Assembly: GCA_963827335.1 (NCBI GenBank) | Contig: CAWHAP010000014.1 | Span: forward strand, 62,001-126,000 | DNA from: DASQMT01 sp963827335 | GTDB lineage: Bacteria; Actinomycetota; Thermoleophilia; Solirubrobacterales; Solirubrobacteraceae | DNA length: 64,000 bases | Direction: 5' to 3' | Part shown: positions 1 through 7,273 of the stretch, in pieces | Layout: each line of letters starts with the position of its first letter | Numbering within the stretch: the first letter of the stretch is position 1 | Position numbers and translations under genes: made by a program | The notes under the pieces: generated by a model | Told to the model about the DNA's origin: nothing | What the model saw: only the letters and a program-made list of their open reading frames with translations | Database searches by the model: none

Positions 1-2
1 CC

Positions 3-101
3 ACGTTCGAGATCTTCGGGTCCGTGGTCGCCGCGCTCGCCCTCGTGGTGGCCTTCGAGGCGTGGCGGACGCGGCCGCGGGCCGTGGCGCTCGCCGCCTG
101 A
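3..101 (+). CDS. C-terminal end of a membrane protein (5' partial)
   Basis: Only the last 32 codons lie in the window; the start is upstream. A hydrophobic run (VVAALALVVAF) followed by a basic tail (WRTRPR) looks like the last transmembrane helix and cytoplasmic end of an integral membrane protein. Translation ends at TGA 99-101. Too little is visible to name a family. Confidence 0.5.
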   Translation, partial: TFEIFGSVVAALALVVAFEAWRTRPRAVALAA

Positions 102-135
102 CCGGCGCGCCGCAGCGCCGGTTAGCGTGCCGCGG

Positions 136-1155
136 ATGGCGCGGGCACCGGATGCGGTCGTCGTGGGCGGCGGGATCGTCGGCCTCGCGGCGGCCGACGC
201 GCTCGTGCGGCGCGGCGCCGAGGTCGTCGTGCTCGAGCGCGGCGTGCCGGGCGACGGGCAGTCGGCGGGCGCCGCGCGCGGCTTCCGGCACCTGCATGCG
301 ACGGGCGAACAGATCGCCGGCGCGGTCCGGGCCCGCGCGCTCTGGGACGCGTGGTCGGTGCGCGCCGGGATCGCGCTGATCGGGCCCGAGGGCGCGCTGC
401 GGCTGGGCGGCGAGGTGGCCGGCGACGCGGCGCGCCTCCGTGCGGCCGGCGTGGCCGCGACGGTCGTGGAGCGCGCGGGCGCGCTGCATCCTGCGCTCGC
501 CGCCGGCGCCGGCCCGCTCCTCTGGGACCCGCGCGGCGGTGCGATCCGCGCGGCGGCGGCGATCGCCTGGCTCTCCGGCGAGCTCGCCGGCCGCCTGCGG
601 CGCGCCGAGGTCACGGCGGTCGCCCCGGGGCGCGTGGCGACGCGGGACGGCCCGCTCGCCTGCGGCACGGTCGTGGTCTGCGCCGGCGCGGGCACGGAGC
701 GGCTCGCGCCCGTCGTCGCGATGCGCCGCGTCGTGCACCTGCGCGTCACGTTCGCGCTGCCCGACGCGCGAGGGCGGGGCGCCGCCACGTGGGCGGACCG
801 GAGCGGCGCCTTCGGGGCGCGGACGTACGGGGTGGCGGACGGGCCGGGCCGCTTCGCGCTGGGCCTCGCCGAGCTCGACGCGCAGCCGGCGCCGGAGGAC
901 CCCGTCGCGGACGCGGTGCCCGCGGGAATCGACCTGAGCGCCGTGCGCGCGCGGCTGCACGCCTACGCGGCCGCGGCGTTCCCCGGGCTCGGCCCGCCGG
1001 TGGACGAGGTGGTCCGCCTGCTCACCGTCCTCCCGGGCGACGACGAGGACGCCTACGTCCTCGACCGGCGCCCCGGCCTGGTCGTCGCGGCAGGCCACAA
1101 CCTGTTCAAGCTCGCCCCGCTCGTCGGCGAGGAGATTGCGCGGGCAACCATGTGA
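136..1155 (+). CDS. FAD-dependent oxidoreductase, DAO-like
   Basis: A 339-residue flavoprotein. The N-terminus carries the dinucleotide-binding motif GGGIVG (residues 11-16) followed by an acidic strand end (VVVLERG), as in the D-amino-acid oxidase/glycine oxidase superfamily. The C-terminus has a typical closing segment (GLVVAAGHNLFKLAPLVGEEIA) that contacts FAD in this family. It probably oxidises an amine or amino acid; the substrate cannot be read from sequence. I chose ATG 136 over GTG 127 because a -10-like TAGCGT (123-128) ends 7 nt before it and overlaps the GTG, which suggests a leaderless mRNA. No clear operon partner: the Clp ATPase downstream has its own promoter region. Confidence 0.8.
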   Translation: MARAPDAVVVGGGIVGLAAADALVRRGAEVVVLERGVPGDGQSAGAARGFRHLHATGEQIAGAVRARALWDAWSVRAGIALIGPEGALRLGGEVAGDAARLRAAGVAATVVERAGALHPALAAGAGPLLWDPRGGAIRAAAAIAWLSGELAGRLRRAEVTAVAPGRVATRDGPLACGTVVVCAGAGTERLAPVVAMRRVVHLRVTFALPDARGRGAATWADRSGAFGARTYGVADGPGRFALGLAELDAQPAPEDPVADAVPAGIDLSAVRARLHAYAAAAFPGLGPPVDEVVRLLTVLPGDDEDAYVLDRRPGLVVAAGHNLFKLAPLVGEEIARATM

Positions 1156-1186
1156 TCAGCCTCACACTCATCTTTCGTAAGCGGGC

Positions 1187-1211
1187 TAATCTTAGTGGAG
1201 CCCACTGAGAT
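1187..1211 (+). promoter_or_regulatory. Inverted repeat overlapping a -10 box upstream of the Clp ATPase
   Basis: ATCTTAGTGG (1189-1198) and CCACTGAGAT (1202-1211) form an inverted repeat matching at 9 of 10 positions, separated by AGC. It overlaps the -10-like TAATCT (1187-1192) and lies just before the Shine-Dalgarno. This is the expected place for a repressor operator on a heat-shock-type gene. It is not the consensus HspR (HAIR) or CtsR box, so the cognate regulator is unknown. Confidence 0.5.
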
Positions 1212-1233
1212 CTTTCCCCAGGAGCCACTCCTC

Positions 1234-3378
1234 TTGAATCCCTTCACCGCATCGCCCGAGGCCGTCGCCGGCGGCACCTGCGCCGTCTGCGGCCGGCGTC
1301 CCGGGACGCTCCGGGTCGTGGCCTCCGACGGCGTCGCGCACCACGACGCCGTGGTCTGCGAGCCCTGCGCCCGGCAGCTGATGGCCGCCCAGGCCGCTCC
1401 GCAGCCGGCGGCGCCCGCCGAGCGCACGCCCACGTCCGCCACGCCCGCGCTCGACGAGTTCGGGCGCGACCTGACGCGCGACGCGCGCGACGGCCGGATC
1501 GACCCCGTGATCGGCCGCGCCGCCGAGATCGAGCAGACGATCGAGATCCTCGCCCGCCGGCGCAAGAACAACGCCGTGCTGATCGGCGACGCCGGCGTCG
1601 GCAAGACGGCGATCGTGGAGGGCCTCGCCCTCCGCATCGCGCGCCACGAGGTGCCCGACACCCTGTCCGGCGCGCGCCTCGTGACGCTCGACCTCGCCGG
1701 CATGGTCGCCGGCGCGCAGTACCGCGGCCAGTTCGAGCAGCGGCTCAAGGCCGTGCTCGCCGAGGTCGCGGCGGCCGAGGGCCGCATCGTCCTGTTCGTC
1801 GACGAGCTCCACACGATCCTGGGCGCCGGCGGCGCCGAGGGCTCGATGGACGCCGCGAACATGCTCAAGCCGATGCTCGCCCGCGGCGAGCTGCGCATGG
1901 TCGGCGCCACCACGCTGGCCGAGTACCGCAGGATCGAGCGCGACGGCGCGCTGGCGCGCCGCTTCTCGCCGGTGACGATCGAGGAGCCCTCGGTCGAGGA
2001 GGCCGTCGAGATCCTGCGCGGGCTGCGCGAGGCCTACGAGGCGCACCACGGCTGCACGATCTCCGACGAGGCGCTCCTCGCCGCGGCGCGGCTCAGCGAC
2101 CGCTACGTCCCCGAGTACCGCCTGCCGGACAAGGCGATCGACCTGGTCGACCAGGCGGCCGCCAAGGTGCGGCTGCGCAGCGGCGGCGGGGCCGAGGACG
2201 CGACGAAGCTGCAGGCCGAGCTCGACCGGCTGATGGCCGAGAAGCAGGCCGCGGTCGACGCCGAGGCCTACGAGGAGGCCGCCGAGATCAAGACGTACAC
2301 CGACCGCCTGGGTGTGCGGCTCGCGGCCGCGACCGAGGGCCGGGAGGCGCCCGTCGTCGGCGAGACCGACGTGGCCGCCGTCGTCGCCGCCCGGACCGGG
2401 ATCCCGGTCGGCGAGCTGGTGGCGGGCGAGCTCGTCCGCCTGCAGGACCTCGAGGCCGACCTGCACGCCCGCGTGATCGGGCAGGAGCGGGCCGTCGAGC
2501 TGGTCGCCGACACCGTGCGGCGCGCCCGCGTCGGGCTGTCCGACGGCGACAAGCCGCTCGGCTCCTTCCTGTTCCTCGGCCCGACCGGCGTGGGCAAGAC
2601 CGAGCTGGTCAAGGCCCTCTCGGAGCGGCTCTTCGCGACCGAGAAGGCGCTCGTGCGGATCGACATGTCCGAGTTCCGCTCGGCGCACACCGTCGCGCGC
2701 CTGATCGGCTCGCCCCCGGGCTACGTCGGCTACGGCGAGGGCGGGCAGCTGACCGAGCCCGTGCGCCGGCGGCCGTACTCGGTGGTCCTGCTCGACGAGA
2801 TCGAGAAGGCGCACCCCGAGGTCTGGAACGTGCTGCTCCAGCTCATGGACGACGGCCGGCTCACCGACGGCGAGGGCCGCACGGTCGACTTCACCAACAC
2901 CGTGGTGGTCATGACGTCGAACCTCGGCGCGGGCGACGCCCGGCGCGGGCTCGGCTTCACCGCGGCGGCGCCGGACGGCGGCGCGGAGCGGATGCTGGCC
3001 GCCGCCAAGGAGGCGTTCCTCCCGGAGTTCCTGAACCGCATCGACGAGATCGTCACGTTCGACGCGCTCACGCCGGCCCAGGTGGAGCGGATCGCCGCGA
3101 TCGTGGTCGCCGGCACCGCCGCGCGCCTGCGCGAGGAGCGCCGGATCGCGCTCGAGGTCGACGAGGCGCTGATCGCGCGCCTCGCGGCGGACGGGTTCGA
3201 CGAGCAGTTCGGCGCCCGCCCGCTCAAGCGCCACGTGCGGCGCACGCTCGAGAAGGCGCTCACGCAGGCCATCCTCGACGGCCGCCTGCCGGACGGCAGC
3301 GCGGTCCGCGCGGCGCTCGGCCCCGACGGCGACGTCGCGCTGGAGCGCGTCGCCGAGCCGGCGCTCGCCGCCGCCTGA
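1234..3378 (+). CDS. ClpE/ClpC-type AAA+ protease ATPase subunit with N-terminal zinc finger
   Basis: A 714-residue Hsp100 unfoldase that should feed unfolded proteins to ClpP. Instead of the double Clp-N repeat, the first 50 residues hold two CxxC pairs (C16/C19 and C42/C45), a zinc-finger layout like that of ClpE. Then come AAA domain 1 (Walker A GDAGVGKT about 118-125, Walker B VDELHTIL), a UVR-type coiled segment (EEAAEIKTYTDRL), AAA domain 2 (GPTGVGKT about 449-456, LLDEIEKAH) and a D2-small domain. A GLGF tract matches the ClpP-docking loop of ClpC proteins. The TTG start at 1234 has AGGAG (1220-1224) 9 nt upstream. The alternative GTG 1195 lies inside the operator-like inverted repeat. 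ClpS, the adaptor family, is encoded at 17.8 kb, but this protein lacks the N-domain ClpS normally binds. Confidence 0.92.
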   Translation: MNPFTASPEAVAGGTCAVCGRRPGTLRVVASDGVAHHDAVVCEPCARQLMAAQAAPQPAAPAERTPTSATPALDEFGRDLTRDARDGRIDPVIGRAAEIEQTIEILARRRKNNAVLIGDAGVGKTAIVEGLALRIARHEVPDTLSGARLVTLDLAGMVAGAQYRGQFEQRLKAVLAEVAAAEGRIVLFVDELHTILGAGGAEGSMDAANMLKPMLARGELRMVGATTLAEYRRIERDGALARRFSPVTIEEPSVEEAVEILRGLREAYEAHHGCTISDEALLAAARLSDRYVPEYRLPDKAIDLVDQAAAKVRLRSGGGAEDATKLQAELDRLMAEKQAAVDAEAYEEAAEIKTYTDRLGVRLAAATEGREAPVVGETDVAAVVAARTGIPVGELVAGELVRLQDLEADLHARVIGQERAVELVADTVRRARVGLSDGDKPLGSFLFLGPTGVGKTELVKALSERLFATEKALVRIDMSEFRSAHTVARLIGSPPGYVGYGEGGQLTEPVRRRPYSVVLLDEIEKAHPEVWNVLLQLMDDGRLTDGEGRTVDFTNTVVVMTSNLGAGDARRGLGFTAAAPDGGAERMLAAAKEAFLPEFLNRIDEIVTFDALTPAQVERIAAIVVAGTAARLREERRIALEVDEALIARLAADGFDEQFGARPLKRHVRRTLEKALTQAILDGRLPDGSAVRAALGPDGDVALERVAEPALAAA

Positions 3379-3422
3379 GCGATACAGCCGTCCGGGCCTC
3401 CCGGCCCGGGCGGCCGGGCTCC

Positions 3423-3651
3423 GGCGAACGTCAACACCGGCATTGAGGAGGCGGGATCGGTGAGGGTGGCGGCTCGCGGGGCGGGACATGCCTCGCAGAG
3501 ATCCGTGGCGCTTTCACCTCGCTATGCGAGGTCAAGGCGCCACGAGTGACGAGTTCGCCCCGGATGGCGGGGCTATCTCGTCACGGATGCGCGTGGAAGC
3601 GAACCGCCACCCCCACCTGACCCGCCCCTCAATGCCGGGGTTGACGTTCGA
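3423..3651. repeat. Dispersed inverted-arm repeat, copy A
   Basis: This fills most of the gap between two convergent genes (3379-3705). The left arm from 3423 contains GCGAACGTCAACACCGGCAT; the right arm (3621-3650) is its near-perfect reverse complement. Pairing continues inward (GGTGAGGGTGGCGG near 3459 with CCGCCACCCCCACC near 3604). Inside are a palindrome centred on CTATG (about 3505-3543: GTGGCGC...ACCTCGC-TAT-GCGAGGT...GCGCCAC) and a hairpin GTGACGAG...CTCGTCAC (about 3546-3582). The arms are shared with copies D and E, but the interior differs from the AACGTC arrays of the other copies. Confidence 0.8.
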
Positions 3652-3705
3652 CCCGCCACTGCGGCGCCGGGCTCGACGTTCGTGCCGCCACGGACGCGGC
3701 GGGCG

Positions 3706-4275
3706 CTAGTGGGGGTGCTCCCCGCCCGTCGCCGCAGGCGGGCGGGACTCCTCGGCCAGCGAGGTGATCGCGAGCGCTCCGCGCGCCGCCTCCTCGAGCA
3801 CCGTCGTGGCCTCGTCGAGCGAGCGGGCGTAGAGCTCCACGAGCAGGTGGACCACGATCTGGTCCTCGTCGTGCTTGTGGAACCGGACGTGCGTGAAGAA
3901 CTCGCGCGTGCCGTGGTCGCCGAAGGCCGCGTAGGCGAGCGCGTCGGCGGCCTCGGGCCCCGAGCACGTCTCGACCGCGTCGGCGTCGACGGTCACCGTG
4001 CAGGACGCCACCCACGGCGTCCCGGCGACCATGCGCTCCCAGCGGTCCTCGACGGGCTCGATGCGCCCGTTCTGGAAGCCCAGGTGCGGCTGGTCGTGCA
4101 TGCAGTCGAGGCACTGCACGATCGCCTCCTGGATCTCGTCGACGACCTCGCCGCGCTCGCCCGAGACCGGGTCGATGCGGTGGATCCCCTCGTAGTGGAC
4201 CTGGACCTCGAGCTCCTGCGACCAGCAGCGGTAGCAGCGCAGCCACGAGCCGATCGGCTCTCTAGAACCTTCCAT
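3706..4275 (-). CDS. Conserved hypothetical protein with two CxxC pairs
   Basis: A 189-residue cytoplasmic protein of unknown function. Near the N-terminus it has CYRC and, about 40 residues later, CLDC, a spacing that could bind zinc as a ribbon-like knuckle. The rest is mixed alpha/beta and acidic, without signal peptide or membrane segment. The start at ATG 4275 is supported by a leaderless arrangement: TAGAAT (4289-4284, minus strand) ends 8 nt upstream. It is divergent from the lipoprotein gene, with only 13 bp between the two start codons, so both promoters overlap coding sequence. I do not recognise the family. Confidence 0.7.
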   Translation of the reverse strand: MEGSREPIGSWLRCYRCWSQELEVQVHYEGIHRIDPVSGERGEVVDEIQEAIVQCLDCMHDQPHLGFQNGRIEPVEDRWERMVAGTPWVASCTVTVDADAVETCSGPEAADALAYAAFGDHGTREFFTHVRFHKHDEDQIVVHLLVELYARSLDEATTVLEEAARGALAITSLAEESRPPAATGGEHPH

Positions 4276-4288
4276 CCGAGCCCATTCT

Positions 4289-4705
4289 ATGCTCCGCGCC
4301 GTGGCGACCCGCGTCCTGCTGCTGCTCGTGTGCGCGTGCGCCCTGGCGGGATGCGGGGAGAGCGGCCCCACCGACGAGGAGCGGATCCGCGCCACGCTGG
4401 CGGCGTTCGAGCGCGCCACGGCCGATCGGGACTACGAGGCGCTGTGCACCCGGATCCTCGCGCCGAAGCTCGTCGAGACGGTCAAGCAGATCGGGCTGCC
4501 GTGCGAGGTCGCGCTCCAGAAGGGCTTCGAGGGCGTCAGCGAGCCGCGGATCAGCGTCGGCGCCATCGCCGTCGACGGGACGTCGGCCACGGCGGAGGTG
4601 CGCTCGAGCGCCGCGGGCCAGGATCCGAGCGAGGACACCGTCGAGCTGCGCAAGGTCGGCGACGACTGGCGCATCGCCTCCCTGACCGGCGCCGCCGGCC
4701 GCTGA
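4289..4705 (+). CDS. Small lipoprotein, NTF2/SnoaL-like
   Basis: A 138-residue predicted lipoprotein: basic n-region, hydrophobic stretch (VLLLLVCACA), then the lipobox LAGC. The mature part opens with a helix (EERIRATLAAFERATADRDYEALC) and ends with a strand pattern (VELRKVGDDWRIASL) typical of NTF2-like cone folds in small actinobacterial secreted proteins; ligand unknown. GTG 4301 is an alternative start that keeps the whole signal peptide. Two cysteines in the mature part (near residues 54 and 72) could form a disulfide. Confidence 0.75.
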   Translation: MLRAVATRVLLLLVCACALAGCGESGPTDEERIRATLAAFERATADRDYEALCTRILAPKLVETVKQIGLPCEVALQKGFEGVSEPRISVGAIAVDGTSATAEVRSSAAGQDPSEDTVELRKVGDDWRIASLTGAAGR

Positions 4706-4777
4706 CCGATCAGCCTCGCCCGCATCGCCGACGACGGCCGGCCGGGTGCGTCCTCGCGGGTGCGGGTCGTGGATCAC

Positions 4778-4844
4778 CCATTGGGGGTGGGGAAGGGGAA
4801 CCCCCGATGGCACGGAGCCTCCCACCCGGGAGGCTCCGTGCCAT
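4778..4844 (+). promoter_or_regulatory. Two consecutive RNA hairpins covering the start region of the secreted repeat protein
   Basis: Hairpin 1 pairs CCATTGGGGGT (4778-4788) with ACCCCCGATGG (4800-4810), 10 of 11 positions, with a purine-rich loop. Hairpin 2 is a perfect 17-bp inverted repeat: ATGGCACGGAGCCTCCC (4807-4823), loop ACCC, right arm 4828-4844. The right arm contains GGGAGG (4828-4833) and reaches into the ATG at 4843, so both ribosome-binding elements of that start would be buried. The hairpins share 4807-4810. An in-frame ATG at 4807 has AAGGGGA 7 nt upstream. This could be translational control or a terminator-like structure; no U tract follows. Confidence 0.6.
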
Positions 4845-6330
4845 GAGCTCCCCACGCATCCTGATGGCGGCCGGCGTCGTGGCCCTGGCCGCAGCGATCC
4901 CATCCGCGGCCCACGCCGCCACCCTGTCCTACACGGGCGACACGCTGGTGTACCGCGCCGCGCCCGGCGAGGACAACGCGACCGGCCCGGGCGGGGGCCG
5001 CTACGACGCGAACCGGGTCGAGATCTCCGATGCCACCGGCGTGACGATCACCAACACGAGCGCGCGGTGCCTCCCGTACGACGGCTGGTTCGAGTGCGAG
5101 AAGCCGGCGAAGATCGTGATCGACGTCGGCGACCTCGACGACGACGTGAGCCTCTCCTTCCTGAAGCTGGACATCCCGGTCGAGGTGCACGGCGGCGACG
5201 GCGCCGACGTCCTGAGCGGCTACACGATCGCCGGCCTCGCGCAGGCCCAGGTGCTCGACGGCGGCCCCGGGAACGACAAGATCGACGGCGACGTCGGCCC
5301 CGACGTCGTACGCGGCGGCCCGGGCGACGACGAGGTCGAGGGCGGCGCCGGCAGCGACACGGTCGAGGGCGGCGACGGCAACGACGCGGTGTACGGCGAT
5401 CTCTACGAGGACGCCGCCACGGACACGATCGACGGCGGCGCCGGCTACGACCAGCTGTCGGACTACGTGATCCCCGGCAACGACTTCAACCCGCCGGTCG
5501 CCATCTCCTTCGACGGGGTCGCCAACGACGGCCGTCCGGGCGAGCACGACAACATCACCGGCGTCGAGTCGTTCGACTCCAGCGTCCCCGGGACGTTCGC
5601 CGGCGGGCCGGGCGACGACGAGTTCTTCGTCCGCGCCCACTTCAACCCGGCCGAGTCGACGGTCACCGGCGGCGCGGGCAACGACAAGCTCAAGGGCCAC
5701 GACCACGTCGAGCACATCGACGGCGGGCCGGGCAACGACCTCCTCGAGGGTGGCCTGAACAACGACACGATCACGGGCGGACCGGGCAAGGACACGATCT
5801 TCGGCGACTCCACCGCCGACACGTGCAACTTCCTCTCCTGCCGGGTCGCGTTCGGCAACGACGTGATCGACGCGCGGGACTCCGAGCAGGACACGATCGA
5901 CTGCGGGGTCGGCGAGGACCGGGCCACGGTCGACGCGATCGACGTCGTGACGAACTGCGAGCAGGTCGACAAGAGCGGCGGCGGCAGCTCGCCGCAGGGC
6001 TCCGACCGCACCCTGAACGGGCCGAAGCGCTACACGCGCAAGGCGCTGAGGAAGGGCCTCCCGGTCGCCTTCGACTGCGCGGCGGCGTGCAGCGTCAAGG
6101 TCACGCTGACCGCCGACAAGAAGACCGCCAAGCGGCTCGGCACGAAGCTGATCGTGTCGGGCAAGGGCTCGATCGCCCGCGCCGGCACGGTGAAGTTCCG
6201 CGCCAGGCTGACGCCGAAGGCGCGCAAGCGGCTCGGCCGGCTCGAGCGAGGCCACGGCACCGTGGCGGCCGTCGTGACCGAGGCCGGCGCGACGAAGCGC
6301 TACACCCAGGCGGTCCGGCTCAAGAAGTAG
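4843..6330 (+). CDS. Secreted RTX-like repeat protein
   Basis: A 495-residue exported protein. The signal peptide (first 25 residues) ends in SAAHA. The middle is rich in glycine/aspartate nonapeptide-like repeats (GGPGNDKIDG, GGPGDDEVEG, GGAGSDTVEG, GGPGNDLLEG, GGPGKDTIFG), the calcium-binding beta-roll pattern of RTX proteins. The C-terminal 100 residues form a basic domain with paired cysteines (FDCAAACSVKVTL) and a KRLG...RLKK tail; the two secreted proteins at 14.7-17.7 kb end with a similar domain. No HlyB/HlyD genes are nearby and there is an N-terminal signal, so Sec or Tat export is more likely than type I secretion. Start uncertain: ATG 4843 or in-frame ATG 4807. The 3' end overlaps convergent meaB by 11 bp. 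Confidence 0.82.
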   Translation: MSSPRILMAAGVVALAAAIPSAAHAATLSYTGDTLVYRAAPGEDNATGPGGGRYDANRVEISDATGVTITNTSARCLPYDGWFECEKPAKIVIDVGDLDDDVSLSFLKLDIPVEVHGGDGADVLSGYTIAGLAQAQVLDGGPGNDKIDGDVGPDVVRGGPGDDEVEGGAGSDTVEGGDGNDAVYGDLYEDAATDTIDGGAGYDQLSDYVIPGNDFNPPVAISFDGVANDGRPGEHDNITGVESFDSSVPGTFAGGPGDDEFFVRAHFNPAESTVTGGAGNDKLKGHDHVEHIDGGPGNDLLEGGLNNDTITGGPGKDTIFGDSTADTCNFLSCRVAFGNDVIDARDSEQDTIDCGVGEDRATVDAIDVVTNCEQVDKSGGGSSPQGSDRTLNGPKRYTRKALRKGLPVAFDCAAACSVKVTLTADKKTAKRLGTKLIVSGKGSIARAGTVKFRARLTPKARKRLGRLERGHGTVAAVVTEAGATKRYTQAVRLKK

Positions 6331-7273
6331 CGGCGCGCGCCTCCAGGGCCCGCACGAGAGCGGGGCCCTCGAGCGCGCGGTCCTGCTCCGCCAGGAAGCG
6401 CTCGGCGGCCCGGCGGCCGCCGAGCGCGCGCATCCCACGGTCGCCGTGCTCGGCGACGAAGTCGGCCAGCGCGCCGAGCCGCCGCGCCCGCGTCCGGGCG
6501 GCCGCGAGGTCGAGGCCGGCACGGTGCGCGTCCAGCGCGTCCGCGAGCGCGCCGATCCCGGAGACGGGGTGGACGCTGGAGACCGCGACCACCGGCGCGC
6601 CGTCGCCCAGCGCGCGCAGCGCCGCCCGCAGGTCGCGCACCGCCCGCTCGGCGACCGGCCCGAGGTCGGCCTTCGTGACCACGAGCACGTCCGGGACCTC
6701 CATGATCCCGGCCTTGAGGAACTGGAGCACGTCGCCCGAGCCCGGCTGGACCACCACCGCGACCGTGTCGGCCGCCTCGGCCACCTCCGTCTCCGACTGC
6801 CCCACGCCCACGGTCTCGATCACGACGACGTCGAACGCCGCGGCGAGGGCCTGCGCCGCCGCGCGCGTCGCCGGGGCGAGCCCGCCGAGCCGCTCCCCGG
6901 CGGCCATCGACCGGATGAACAGGCCGCGGTCTGCCGGGTCGGCATCGATCCGCGCCCGGTCGCCCAGCAGCGCGCCGCCCGAGCGCTTCGACGACGGGTC
7001 GACGGCGAGCACCCCCACCGTCCGGCCCCGCTCCCGCCACACGCGCGCGAGCGCGCCCAGCAGCGTCGACTTGCCGGCGCCCGGCGGTCCCGTGATCCCC
7101 ACGACGTGACCGGGCGCCTCGCCGCCGAGCCGGCCCGGCGCGACCTCGGCCAGCAGCGCCGCGATCTCCTCCCGCCGCGCGGGCGCGCGGTTCTCCAGCA
7201 GGTTGAGCGCGGCGGGCGCCGCCTCGAGGTCGCGCCCGCGCAGCCGCGCGCCCAGCGCCGCCGCGCCGCTCAC
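6320..7273 (-). CDS. meaB: MeaB/ArgK-type GTPase chaperone of the B12-dependent mutase
   Basis: A 317-residue G3E-family P-loop GTPase. It carries Walker A GPPGAGKS (about 62-69), the family signature DPSSKRSGGALLGDR, switch segment ETVGVGQSE and the guanine-specificity motif TKAD. MeaB proteins load and protect adenosylcobalamin in acyl-CoA mutases. The GTG start overlaps the stop codon of the mutase gene (GTGA), so the two are translationally coupled, which fits a chaperone made with its client. The 3' end runs 11 bp into the convergent secreted-protein gene. Confidence 0.93.
   Translation of the reverse strand: MSGAAALGARLRGRDLEAAPAALNLLENRAPARREEIAALLAEVAPGRLGGEAPGHVVGITGPPGAGKSTLLGALARVWRERGRTVGVLAVDPSSKRSGGALLGDRARIDADPADRGLFIRSMAAGERLGGLAPATRAAAQALAAAFDVVVIETVGVGQSETEVAEAADTVAVVVQPGSGDVLQFLKAGIMEVPDVLVVTKADLGPVAERAVRDLRAALRALGDGAPVVAVSSVHPVSGIGALADALDAHRAGLDLAAARTRARRLGALADFVAEHGDRGMRALGGRRAAERFLAEQDRALEGPALVRALEARAATS

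Noticed and set aside
4807..4844. Strong hairpin as a simple intrinsic terminator of the upstream lipoprotein gene
   Set aside because: There is no T tract and the stem reaches into the next start codon, so a leader role is at least as likely. It is reported as regulatory with that caveat.
4843..6330. RTX toxin secreted by a type I system
   Set aside because: The protein has an N-terminal signal peptide and there are no HlyB/HlyD/TolC-like genes. The repeats alone do not make it a toxin.
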